Of a stretch of DNA of 64,000 bases, positions 1-7,849 are shown one piece after another. Origin of the DNA: Amycolatopsis sp. NBRC 101858 (GTDB lineage: Bacteria > Actinomycetota > Actinomycetes > Mycobacteriales > Pseudonocardiaceae); contig NZ_BSTD01000003.1 in the NCBI RefSeq assembly GCF_030269325.1, positions 744,001 through 808,000 of the forward strand, written 5' to 3'. Made by a program: the position numbers and the translations under genes. The stretch's first letter is position 1. Every line of letters begins with the position of its first letter. The notes under the pieces were generated by a model. It saw only the letters and a list, made by a program, of their open reading frames with translations, ran no database searches and had not been told where the DNA came from.

Positions 1-421
1 CCTCGACCGCGTGCTCCTGCAGTGCCTTGGCCAGGGCCGGGTCGGTCACCGTCACGTGGGTCTTCGGGACGACGCCCAGGACCTTCTTCTCCTGGACCGT
101 CAGGAGCTTCTGCTCCACCAGCTGCTCCTCGATCTGGTCGAGGGTCTCCTTGTAGTCGTGCCGCAGCCACGACTTCCAGCTGCGCTTCTCGTTGCCGATC
201 TGCGCCAGCAGCCGGTCGAGCACCGGGTCGCCGGTCGGGTCCGACTTGACCAGGACGGCGTCCCCGTCCTCGTCGGCGATGTTGCCGCGCAGCGCCAGCT
301 CCGTCAGCACGCCGGCGCGGGTCAGGAACGCCGTGCGGGTGCGGTCGTAGAGGTCTTCCTTCTCCAGGTCGTAGGCCAGCAGGTAGGCGCGGTAGTGGAC
401 GGCGGTCGGCGTCTCGGTCAT
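1..421 (-). CDS. GPP34 (Golgi phosphoprotein 3-like) family protein, 3' end cut off by the window
   Basis: Reading the minus strand from ATG at 421 gives about 140 residues with no stop before the left edge, so the C-terminus is missing. It starts MTETPTAVHYRAYLLAYDLE, continues with an LTRAGVLTELALRGNI-type helix, and has a DDYKETLDQIEEQL-like charged region followed by GVVPKTHVTV. This is the pattern of bacterial GPP34 proteins, relatives of eukaryotic GOLPH3/Vps74, which bind phosphoinositides and glycosyltransferases. The bacterial role is unknown. It is alone on its strand here and divergent from the hexosaminidase at 735, with 313 bases between them. Confidence 0.8.
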   Translation of the reverse strand, partial: MTETPTAVHYRAYLLAYDLEKEDLYDRTRTAFLTRAGVLTELALRGNIADEDGDAVLVKSDPTGDPVLDRLLAQIGNEKRSWKSWLRHDYKETLDQIEEQLVEQKLLTVQEKKVLGVVPKTHVTVTDPALAKALQEHAVE

Positions 422-734
422 CTTCGGTCACCCGTTTCTGAGTCGTTCGTCGGTACAGCCGGGATCCCCGCGTCCGGCCGGGTTCTCCCCCTGGCGGACG
501 CGTTCCTAGGCGTATTACCCGATCTTGGCGGAACTCATGCCCGGCAAAAACGGCCAAAGGTTGACAGTCGGTGACGGAAGGTTGTCGGCTCACAACCTTA
601 GTTGTTCCGGCGTGCGGAGTAACGGGGCTTAGCAGTCTCCCCAGACGTCGTCCGATCGGGTGGACTCGCGCCCCACCAGGCCGTTAAGAGAAAGGGGCCA
701 GTCTTTCGACACCACTATCCGCAATGGACGGCTC
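422..734. other. Divergent intergenic region with a promoter-like hexamer and an inverted repeat
   Basis: No gene is seen. The stretch separates the divergent GPP34 and hexosaminidase genes. It holds a TTGACA hexamer at 561-566 and, just downstream at 578-599, the perfect inverted repeat AAGGTTGT-N6-ACAACCTT, which looks like a repressor site for the hexosaminidase. No convincing DasR site was found. Confidence 0.4.
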
Positions 735-2333
735 ATGACCGCTCGAAGTGTCAGGCGTGGGGTGCTGTTCCTCTCCCTCCTCGGCCTGCTCGCCCCCGCG
801 GTGCCCGCCGGCGCCGCACCGCAGGCGGTTCCGGCCGCACCCACCCTCCAGCAGGTCGTGCCGGCCCCGGTGTCGGTGACGCCGGACCCGGCCGTCCGCT
901 ACCTGCTCAACCCGGCGACGGTGGTGTTCACCTCCGCCGGCACCGACGCCCGGCAGGTCGGCGACTACCTCGCCGGGCTGCTCCGCCCGGCGACCCGGTT
1001 CCGGGTCCCGGTGGTCCCCGCTCCCGCCCTCCCCGGCGTCCCGAAGGCGCTGCCCGGGATCTCGCTGCTGCTCGGCGGTGCCGACCCCCGCGTCGGCGCC
1101 GAGGGCTACACGCTCGACAGCACGGCGTCCGGGGTGACCATCCGGGCCCTGAAGCCCGCCGGCCTGTTCAACGGCGTGCAGACGCTGCGGCAGCTCCTGC
1201 CCGCCTCGCTCAGCGGGACGCTCTCGGTGCCCGGCGGCCACATCCTCGACTACCCGCGCTACCCCTACCGGGGCGCGATGCTCGACGTGGCGCGGCACTT
1301 CCTGCCGGTGGGCGACGTCAAGAAGTACATCGACGACATCGCGCTGTACAAGGTCAACAACCTGCACCTGCACCTCACCGACGACCAGGGCTGGCGGCTG
1401 CAGATCACCGGCTGGCCGAACCTGACCGCCAAGGGCGCGAGCACCGGCTCCGGCGGCGGGGCGGGCGGGTTCTACACCCAGGCCCAGTACCGCGACATCG
1501 TCGCCTACGCGCAGAGCCGGCACATCACGGTCGTGCCGGAGATCGACATGCCCTCGCACTTCGGCGCGGCGCTGTCGTCGTACGCCGAGCTCAACTGCGA
1601 CGGCGTCGCCGGGCCGGTCTACACCGGCCTCACCCCCGCGCCGCGGTCGGACCTCTGTGTCGACAAGCCGATCACGTACAAGTTCATCAGTGACGTGCTG
1701 GGCCAGCTCGCGGCGCTGACCCCGGGCGGCTACCTCGACGTCGGCGGCGACGAGATCCAGGACCTCGACGACGCGCAGTACACGGCGTTCATGGCGAAGG
1801 TCGCGCCGATCGTGGCCAAGCTCGGCAAGAAGCTGCTGGGCTGGGCCGAGATGCTGACCGCGACCCCGCCGAAGGGCGCGACCGGCGAGTTCTGGATCTA
1901 CGACGGCACCCAGAACGAGGTCGGCGAAGCCAGCCAGAAGGGCGCGAAGCTGATCATGGCGCCGTGCGTCTACACCTACCTCGACATGAAGTACGCCCCC
2001 GGCGTCCCGGCCGACATCGGCCTCGAGTGGGCGGGCGACATCAGCGTCCAGGCCGCGTACAGCTGGGACCCGAGCGCGGTGGTGCCCGGCGCGCTGGCCT
2101 CGAACATCGACGGCGTCGAAGCTCCCTTGTGGACGGACACCGTGCGCAGCCTCGACGACGTCCGCTACCTGGCCTTCCCCCGGCTGCCCGCGATCGCGGA
2201 GATCGGCTGGTCGTCCCAGGCGAGCCACGACTGGACGTCGTTCGCGTCGCGGCTGGCCGCGCAGGGCCCGCGCTGGACGGCTCTCGGCGTGAAGTACTAC
2301 GCGGCCCCGGAAATCCCGTGGCCGAAGAACTGA
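735..2333 (+). CDS. Secreted beta-N-acetylhexosaminidase, GH20
   Basis: The 532-residue protein would release terminal GlcNAc/GalNAc from chitin oligomers or glycans outside the cell. ATG 735 is chosen over the upstream in-frame ATG at 660 because it puts a classic Sec signal peptide at the N-terminus: RR, then a hydrophobic LFLSLLGLLAPAVPAGA stretch. A GH20b-like alpha/beta domain (about 45-160) precedes the GH20 barrel, which begins with the family signature RGAMLDVARHFLPV and LHLHLTDDQGWR. The GGDE motif carries the catalytic Asp-Glu pair at about residues 339-340. A weak GGA lies just upstream. The methyltransferase gene follows after 20 bases and may be co-transcribed. Confidence 0.9.
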   Translation: MTARSVRRGVLFLSLLGLLAPAVPAGAAPQAVPAAPTLQQVVPAPVSVTPDPAVRYLLNPATVVFTSAGTDARQVGDYLAGLLRPATRFRVPVVPAPALPGVPKALPGISLLLGGADPRVGAEGYTLDSTASGVTIRALKPAGLFNGVQTLRQLLPASLSGTLSVPGGHILDYPRYPYRGAMLDVARHFLPVGDVKKYIDDIALYKVNNLHLHLTDDQGWRLQITGWPNLTAKGASTGSGGGAGGFYTQAQYRDIVAYAQSRHITVVPEIDMPSHFGAALSSYAELNCDGVAGPVYTGLTPAPRSDLCVDKPITYKFISDVLGQLAALTPGGYLDVGGDEIQDLDDAQYTAFMAKVAPIVAKLGKKLLGWAEMLTATPPKGATGEFWIYDGTQNEVGEASQKGAKLIMAPCVYTYLDMKYAPGVPADIGLEWAGDISVQAAYSWDPSAVVPGALASNIDGVEAPLWTDTVRSLDDVRYLAFPRLPAIAEIGWSSQASHDWTSFASRLAAQGPRWTALGVKYYAAPEIPWPKN

Positions 2334-2353
2334 CCCGGCGGGAGAAGCCGACG

Positions 2354-3073
2354 ATGGCGAACAAGGACGGGCAGGTCTGGGAGGCCTACTGGACGGACCT
2401 CCCGGACCGGACGGGCGCGGCCTTCTGGGACTGCGAGCCCGCCGAAGGCGCGGCCGCGCACGCGGAGCTGTTCAAGGCGCACTTCGACCCGGCGCTCCCG
2501 CTGGTCGACCTGGGCTGCGGCAACGGGACCCAGACGAAGTACCTGGCCGGGCTCTACGACCGGGTCGTCGGTGTCGACATCGCGGAAGCCGCGTTGAACC
2601 GGGCACAGGCGGAGAACGCCGCGGAGAACGCGTCGTACGAGCTGCTCGACGTGCTCGACGACGCGGCGGTGGCGGCGTTCCGCGAGCGGTACGGCGACGT
2701 GAACATCTACCTGTCCGGCGTGATCCACCAGCTGCCGGTCGAGAAGCGGGTGGCGTGCACGCGCAACCTGGCCGTGCTGGCCGGGGCGCGCGGGTGCGTG
2801 TTCAACCAGGAGCTGACGCCGGCGAGCTACACGTACATGCAGCAGCTGATCGCCGACCCGGCCAACGACCTGCCCAAGCTGGAGCGGGTGTCGATCTACT
2901 TCGGCATCGGCCTCCAGCCGGCGGCGGGCGAGGCGGAACTGGAGACGGTCTACGAGGTGGGCGGCTTGACGGTCGTGGACGGCGGCGAGCTGCTGCTGCA
3001 CACGACCGAGACCCTGCCCGACGGGTCGGGCCTGAACCTGCCGACCCACTACGTCATCGCCCGCAACTCCTGA
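2354..3073 (+). CDS. Class I SAM-dependent methyltransferase
   Basis: 239 residues. ATG 2354 is preceded by GGAG at 2341-2344. The Rossmann SAM-binding motif VDLGCGNGTQTKYLA lies at about residues 50-65, with the acidic strand VVGVDIAEAALNRAQ after it. The N-terminal WEAYWTDLPDRTGAAFWDCEP segment is reminiscent of thiopurine/halide methyltransferase-like proteins. The substrate cannot be read from sequence. It sits 20 bases behind the hexosaminidase and 70 bases before the convergent adenylation gene. It could serve the neighbouring specialised-metabolism locus, but the strong hairpin after it argues that it belongs to the left-hand transcription unit. Confidence 0.8.
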   Translation: MANKDGQVWEAYWTDLPDRTGAAFWDCEPAEGAAAHAELFKAHFDPALPLVDLGCGNGTQTKYLAGLYDRVVGVDIAEAALNRAQAENAAENASYELLDVLDDAAVAAFRERYGDVNIYLSGVIHQLPVEKRVACTRNLAVLAGARGCVFNQELTPASYTYMQQLIADPANDLPKLERVSIYFGIGLQPAAGEAELETVYEVGGLTVVDGGELLLHTTETLPDGSGLNLPTHYVIARNS

Positions 3074-3085
3074 CGGCACGAAAAG

Positions 3086-3115
3086 GGGGCGGTCCCGGTT
3101 GCCCGGGACCGCCCC
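3086..3115. terminator. Bidirectional intrinsic terminator
   Basis: A perfect 13-bp stem (3086-3098 with 3103-3115) has a four-base loop, an A-run at 3081-3084 and a pyrimidine-rich stretch after 3115. It lies between two convergent genes, so it can serve both strands. Confidence 0.85.
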
Positions 3116-3146
3116 TCTTCTCGTTTCCCGGTCGGGGACGGGAAAG

Positions 3147-4577
3147 TCAGTGCGCGGCAGCCAGCGCGGCGCGGTCGGTCTTGCCGTTCGCCGTGCGGGG
3201 CAGCTCGGCGACCAGGTCCACGTCGTCCACGATCATGTACTTCGGCAGGTGGGCCGCGCAGTGGGCCTTCATCCCCAGCAGCGTCACGCGCTCGCCCGGG
3301 CGCGCGACGATCACCGCGCGCAGGCGGGCGTCGATGCCCGCACCCGCGACGACCACCGCCACCTCGGCCACCGCCGGATGGCGGGCCAGGGCCGTCTCGA
3401 TCTCACCCAGCTCGATGCGGTGGCCGCGGAGCTTGACCATCGCGTCGCGCCGGCCGGCGTACTCCAGCTCGCCCGCCGCGTCGTACCGGCCGACGTCGCC
3501 GGTGTGGTAGCCGCCCAGCTGCGGCGGCGCTCCCCAGTAACCGAGCATCACAGTCGGGCCCTCGACGACGATCTCGCCGTCCGGCGACAGCGTCAGCGTC
3601 GCCCCCGAACACGCCCGCCCGATCGGCAGGCCACCGATACGCGCGAGGTCGGCCGATGTCACTTCGTAGCTGGTCACCACGTTCGTCTCGGTCGGCCCGT
3701 ACCAGTTGAACAGCCGCACGTCCGGCCACGCGCGGCGCAGCGTCTGCACCCCGGCGATCGGGAACGGCTCCCCGGCGAACACGCAGACCCGCAGCGACGC
3801 CGGCGCCGGCCGGTCGAGCAGGCCGCCGTGGCGCATCATCAGCAGCAGCGCCGACGGCACCGAATACCAGACGCTGATCCCGCGGCCGTGCAGGAAGTCC
3901 GTCAGCTCGGCGGGCGAGTACGACAGGTCCGAACCGGCCAGGTCCACCGACGCCCCGGCGAAGAACGCGCCGTAGAGGTCGAACACCGACAGGTCGAAGT
4001 TGAACGGCGCGTGGTTGGCCAGCCGGTCCCCCGCGTGCAGCCCGGTTTCTGCCGCGGCCCACTCGACGAACGCGAGGGCGTTGCGGTGGCTGATCAGGAC
4101 GCCCTTCGGGGCGCCCGTCGAGCCGGACGTGTAGAGGATGTAGGCGGGTTCGTCCGGGCCGACGTGCTCGTGGGGCACCTGAGTGTCGCTTGTGGACAGT
4201 GCGGCGAACGAGCTGAGCGGCGGCGGGTTCGCGCCCCAGTCGGCCACCGTGTCGGTGACGACCAGCGCGGGCGTGCAGCCCTCGGCGATGAGCCGCACCC
4301 GCGAGACCGGGTTCGACGGCGCTACCGGCACGTAGACCGCGCCCAGCCGCAGCGACGCCTGCATCAGCGCCACCACCTCGACGCTCTTCTCCGCCCAGAT
4401 CAGCACCCGGTCACCGCGGCGGACGCCGGCCGCGTGGAGCCCGGCGGCCTGCCGGTCGGCCAGCTCGTCGAGTTCGCGGTAGGTCAGGGTGACCGCGCCG
4501 GAGTGCACGGCCGGGGCGTCCGGCGTGCGCTCCTTCGCGGTGAGAACCAGCTGGTGCAGCGTTTCCACAGTGCTCAC
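3147..4577 (-). CDS. Stand-alone amino acid adenylating enzyme (possible L-prolyl-AMP ligase)
   Basis: 476 residues, an ANL-superfamily adenylation domain without condensation or carrier domain. A3 motif YTSGSTGAPKG, A4 FNFDLSVFD (the Asp is the usual alpha-amino anchor), A5 NWYGPTETN, A7 YHTGDVGRYD, A8 RDAMVKLRGHRIELGEIE and C-terminal ANGKTDR Lys motif are all present, so it should be active. Start GTG 4577 overlaps the upstream dehydrogenase stop by GTGA, so the two are translationally coupled. Such a pair is the hallmark of pyrrole-2-carboxyl starter synthesis from proline (PltF/RedM plus PltE/RedW type). The proline assignment is inference; beta-amino-acid ligases of macrolactam pathways are an alternative. 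No carrier protein is encoded next to it. Confidence 0.8.
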   Translation of the reverse strand: MSTVETLHQLVLTAKERTPDAPAVHSGAVTLTYRELDELADRQAAGLHAAGVRRGDRVLIWAEKSVEVVALMQASLRLGAVYVPVAPSNPVSRVRLIAEGCTPALVVTDTVADWGANPPPLSSFAALSTSDTQVPHEHVGPDEPAYILYTSGSTGAPKGVLISHRNALAFVEWAAAETGLHAGDRLANHAPFNFDLSVFDLYGAFFAGASVDLAGSDLSYSPAELTDFLHGRGISVWYSVPSALLLMMRHGGLLDRPAPASLRVCVFAGEPFPIAGVQTLRRAWPDVRLFNWYGPTETNVVTSYEVTSADLARIGGLPIGRACSGATLTLSPDGEIVVEGPTVMLGYWGAPPQLGGYHTGDVGRYDAAGELEYAGRRDAMVKLRGHRIELGEIETALARHPAVAEVAVVVAGAGIDARLRAVIVARPGERVTLLGMKAHCAAHLPKYMIVDDVDLVAELPRTANGKTDRAALAAAH

Positions 4578-5704
4578 ATCCCCAGTTCCATCGCGACCAG
4601 CTGCCGCTGCACGTCGGACGCGCCGGAGAAGATCGTGCCGCCGATCGCGTCCCGCAGCGCGGCTTCGATCCCCTGCTCGCGCAGGTAGCCGCGGCTGCCG
4701 AACAGCTGCACGGCGTCGGTCGCGCTCGCCACCGTCCCCTCGGACACCGCGAGCTTCGACAGCGCCGCGAACAGCGTCGCGTCCTCGCCCTGGTCCAGCG
4801 CCCAGCAGGCCCGGTACAGCAGCAGGCGGGCGCTTTCGGCCCGCAGCTTCATCTCCACGATCCGGTTGGACACCGACTGGAACTCCGCGAGCCGCTTGCC
4901 GAACTGGCGGCGGCCGCGCACGTGCTCCAGGCAGCGCTCGATCAGCCGGTCCTGCACGCCCAGGTACAGCGCGAACAGGCAGGCCCGCTCCCAGCCCATC
5001 GAGTGCTGGAAGATCGCCGAGCCCTGGCCCGGTTCGCCGAGGACGGCGTCCGCGGGCACGAAACAGCCGCTGAAGGTGACCTCGGAGGCCACGCAGCCTT
5101 CCATGCCGAGCTTGGCGAACGGCTCGCCGAAGGCGATTCCCGGCAAGCGGGCGTCGACGACGAAGGCGGTGATGCCCCAGTGGCCGGCGGCCGGGTCGGT
5201 GACCGCGTAGGTGACCAGGACGTCGGCGACGGGACCGTTGCTGACGAAGCTCTTGACGCCGTCGAGCACGTACCCGCCCTCGACCGGGGTGGCCGTGGTC
5301 CGCAGCGCGCCGACGTCGGACCCCGCTTCGGGCTCGGTCATCGCGTTGCCCGCGATCAGGTCGCCGGCGGCGAGGCCGGGCAGGAGCCGGTCGCGCAGCG
5401 CCTCGGGGGCGAAGTCGACGATGGGCATCGTGCAGGCGAACAGGTGCGCGGCCGCGCCGAAGACGAGGCCGGTGTCCGGGCAGCCGCGCCCGGCGGCCTC
5501 GAACACCCGCGCCGTCTCGAGGGCGGTGAGCCCGCCGCCGCCGTGGCCGGCGGGCACGCTGGCGCCGAGGACGCCGAACTTGCCCAGCAGGGCCCATTTC
5601 TCGCGGCTGAACACGTACTCGGGTGCGGCCGGGAAGGCCGCCCGCGTGTCGGCCAGTGTCCGGTCGTAGCGCTGCCGCTGGTCTTCGGTCCAGCCGAACT
5701 CCAT
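4574..5704 (-). CDS. Acyl-CoA-dehydrogenase-family flavoprotein (possible prolyl-carrier protein oxidase)
   Basis: 376 residues with ACAD N-terminal helices, the FAD-site motif AMTEPEAGSDVGAL and the C-terminal helical domain RRQFGKRLAEFQ. The usual C-terminal catalytic Glu motif (YEGT) is replaced by FSGASD. A Glu sits in MGWERACLF, the position used by isovaleryl-CoA dehydrogenase. Start ATG 5704 has a strong GGAGGTG. The downstream adenylation gene overlaps by four bases, implying that both act on one aminoacyl intermediate, as PltE/RedW-like enzymes oxidise prolyl-S-PCP to pyrrolyl-S-PCP. Substrate is inferred from the pairing, not seen. It is divergent from the glycosyltransferase at 5783, with 78 bases between. 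Confidence 0.8.
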   Translation of the reverse strand: MEFGWTEDQRQRYDRTLADTRAAFPAAPEYVFSREKWALLGKFGVLGASVPAGHGGGGLTALETARVFEAAGRGCPDTGLVFGAAAHLFACTMPIVDFAPEALRDRLLPGLAAGDLIAGNAMTEPEAGSDVGALRTTATPVEGGYVLDGVKSFVSNGPVADVLVTYAVTDPAAGHWGITAFVVDARLPGIAFGEPFAKLGMEGCVASEVTFSGCFVPADAVLGEPGQGSAIFQHSMGWERACLFALYLGVQDRLIERCLEHVRGRRQFGKRLAEFQSVSNRIVEMKLRAESARLLLYRACWALDQGEDATLFAALSKLAVSEGTVASATDAVQLFGSRGYLREQGIEAALRDAIGGTIFSGASDVQRQLVAMELGM

Positions 5705-5782
5705 CCGCCCACCTCCACCAGGGTTCGCGCCCGAGGCTAGCGTCGGGACGTCTAGCGAAAACCCTGAATACGCGGTGCGAGC

Positions 5783-6958
5783 ATGACTGGTGTGACCCGA
5801 CACGTCGTGCTCTGCACCCTGCCCGGATACGGGCACGTGACGCCCGTGCTCGACGTCCTCGGCGAGCTGGCCGGGCGCGGCCACCGGGTCACGGTGGCCA
5901 CCGGCAGCGCGTTCGCCGACCGGATCGCCGCCACCGGCGCACGGCCGCTCCTTTACGACGGACCGGCCGAAGACCCGGGTTCGCACAAGCTCGCGGCCGC
6001 GCTGACCGGCGCGTCCAGCTGCCTCGAGCCGCTGGCGCCGGTGCGGAAGCTCCTGGCCGACGACCCGCCCGACGTGCTCGCGTTCGACTCGACCATGTGG
6101 ATCGCGGGCCGGGTCCTCGCGAACGACGTCCCGTGCCCGACGGTCCAGCTCTCGGCGTGTTTCGCGTCCAACGAGCACTACTCCCTGCCGGCGCACGTGG
6201 CCCGTTTCCCGTCGGAGTCCACAGTGGACGACGATGAGCCGTACGACTTCCTCGCCGACCTCACCGCCCTCCTGGGAGCCGAGGCGCCCGGCCGGACCGC
6301 GGAGCAGTTCCTCGACGACGGCCGCGACCACAAGCTGGTCCTCATCCCCCGCGACTTCCAGTACGCGGGCGAGACGTTCGACGCACGGCACACGTTCACC
6401 GGCCCGTGCTTCGGCCCGCAGCGGCCGCTGACCGGCTGGGAGCCGCCGGCGGACGGGAACCCGGTGCTGCTGGTGTCCCTGGGCACGTCGGCGTTCAACG
6501 ACCAGCCGGACTTCTTCCGCCAGTGCGCGAGCGCGTTCGCGGACCTGCCGTGGCACCTGGTGATGACCCTGGGCGGCGGCGTCGACCCGGCGTCGCTGGG
6601 CTCGTTGCCGCCGAATGTCGAGGCCCGCCAGTGGGTTCCGCACCCGGCGGTGCTGCGGCACGCGTCGGCGTTCGTGACGTCGGCGGGCATGGGCAGCGTG
6701 ATGGAGGCGTTCTACTGCGGGACCCCGCTCGTCCTGGTGCCGATGCACGGCGAGCAGGAAGTCAACACCGAGCGGGTGGTGGAGCTGGGCCTCGGCGTCC
6801 GCCTGCCCCGCGAAGAGCTGACGCCGGAAACGATCCGCGACGCGGTCCTCGCGGTGGCGGCGGACGAAGGCATCGGCGCCCGCACGCGGGCCATGCGCGA
6901 CCACACCCGCGACGGCGGCGGTGCCGTCACCGCCGCCGACCGCATCCTCGCCGTCTGA
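5783..6958 (+). CDS. GT1-family macrolide-type glycosyltransferase
   Basis: 391 residues with the GT-B fold. The N-terminal TLPGYGHVTPVLDVL carries the catalytic-type His. The acceptor domain runs to about residue 210. The C-terminal nucleotide-sugar domain has LVSLGTSAF, WVPHPAVLRHASAFVTSAGMGSVMEA and the PMHGEQEVNTERV donor loop. It resembles OleD/MGT enzymes that attach sugars to polyketides, so it may be a biosynthetic transferase or a self-resistance enzyme. It stands alone on the plus strand, divergent from the adenylation/dehydrogenase pair, and ends at a strong hairpin. Confidence 0.85.
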   Translation: MTGVTRHVVLCTLPGYGHVTPVLDVLGELAGRGHRVTVATGSAFADRIAATGARPLLYDGPAEDPGSHKLAAALTGASSCLEPLAPVRKLLADDPPDVLAFDSTMWIAGRVLANDVPCPTVQLSACFASNEHYSLPAHVARFPSESTVDDDEPYDFLADLTALLGAEAPGRTAEQFLDDGRDHKLVLIPRDFQYAGETFDARHTFTGPCFGPQRPLTGWEPPADGNPVLLVSLGTSAFNDQPDFFRQCASAFADLPWHLVMTLGGGVDPASLGSLPPNVEARQWVPHPAVLRHASAFVTSAGMGSVMEAFYCGTPLVLVPMHGEQEVNTERVVELGLGVRLPREELTPETIRDAVLAVAADEGIGARTRAMRDHTRDGGGAVTAADRILAV

Positions 6959-6963
6959 AACAC

Positions 6964-7000
6964 CGAAAGGGGACTTCCCGGCACGGGAAGTCCCCTTTCG
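6964..7000. terminator. Bidirectional intrinsic terminator
   Basis: A perfect 17-bp stem (6964-6980 with 6984-7000) closes a three-base loop. The arms begin CGAAAGG and end CCTTTCG, giving A/T-rich bases on both outer flanks. It separates the glycosyltransferase from the convergent ABC permease gene. Confidence 0.9.
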
Positions 7001-7014
7001 GCGCGAACGAAAGC

Positions 7015-7848
7015 TCAGCCCGAGTCGCGCTTCCCCATCAGGGAGAACGCCACGACCAGCGCCACCGCGACCCACGTCAGCAGCGTTCCGCCGCCGGTCA
7101 GCGGGCCCAGGTACGTCACCGAGTCCGTCTTCAGCTGGGCCGTGCTCAGCTGCTCCGCGGCCGACGCCGGGAAGTACGCCAGGATGTCGCGCTGGACCCA
7201 CTGCGGCAGCAGCGCGCCGAGGATCGCCGGGGCGAAGATGAAGCCGATCGCCGTGGCGATCGCGCCCGCCGCGCTGCGCATCATCACGCCGAACGACAGG
7301 GCCAGCAGCGCGAACGCCGCGAACTCCGCGCCCCAGCCGAGCAGGCTGCGCAGCACGCCCGGGCCGCCGAGGCCCAGCGTCGGGATGGCCGGGTTGATGC
7401 CGAGCACCAGCTGGCCGATGAAGAACGCCGCCGCCGCGAACAGGGTGCCGAGCACGAACGCCAGCAACCCGACGACCACGGCCTTCGAGATCAGGACCCG
7501 GCCACGGTGCGGGGTGATGGCCAGCGTGAGGCGCATCATCCCGGTCGAGTACTCACCGGACACGGCGAGCACGCCGAGCACCGAGATGAGGATCAGGCCG
7601 AGGTTCATCCCGACCATGGCGGTGCCGGCCGAGTCGAAGTCCATCGTCTGCCCGGCGGGCAGGTTCTTGTAGTCCTGTTCGGTCAGGAAGCTGAACAGCA
7701 CGGAGAACCCGACGCTGACGACGGCCGCGGCGATGACGACGAGCCAGGTCGACCGGACCGACTTGAGCTTGGTCCACTCGGCGGCGAGCGTGTTGCCGAT
7801 GCCGGGCGAGACCTTCGTCTCCGGCAGCGAAGCCGTTGCGGTGGTCAT
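7015..7848 (-). CDS. ABC-2-type transporter permease
   Basis: 277 residues, with about six hydrophobic segments: near 25-50, 70-90 after a cytoplasmic stretch, 105-135, 155-180, 190-215 and the C-terminus. It contains the GEYSTGMMRLTLAITPHRGRVLISK sequence typical of ABC-2 permeases. ATG 7848 is chosen because a GGGAG in the end of the ATPase gene lies eight bases upstream; an in-frame GTG at 7857 is possible. It is co-transcribed with the ATPase upstream. Together they form a drug- or metabolite-efflux exporter, plausibly exporting the product of the surrounding polyketide locus (inference from position). Confidence 0.85.
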   Translation of the reverse strand: MTTATASLPETKVSPGIGNTLAAEWTKLKSVRSTWLVVIAAAVVSVGFSVLFSFLTEQDYKNLPAGQTMDFDSAGTAMVGMNLGLILISVLGVLAVSGEYSTGMMRLTLAITPHRGRVLISKAVVVGLLAFVLGTLFAAAAFFIGQLVLGINPAIPTLGLGGPGVLRSLLGWGAEFAAFALLALSFGVMMRSAAGAIATAIGFIFAPAILGALLPQWVQRDILAYFPASAAEQLSTAQLKTDSVTYLGPLTGGGTLLTWVAVALVVAFSLMGKRDSG

Positions 7849-7849
7849 G

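Noticed and set aside
660..734. Upstream ATG 660 as the start of the GH20 protein
   Set aside because: It would bury the signal peptide behind 25 residues of charged sequence; ATG 735 gives a proper secretion signal.
660..734. Possible DasR site before the GH20 gene
   Set aside because: The bases around 700-715 share only a few positions with the DasR consensus and lack symmetry.
684..2228. 514-codon minus-strand frame opposite the GH20 gene
   Set aside because: Low-complexity Arg/Val-rich translation with no motif; a shadow of the hexosaminidase codons.
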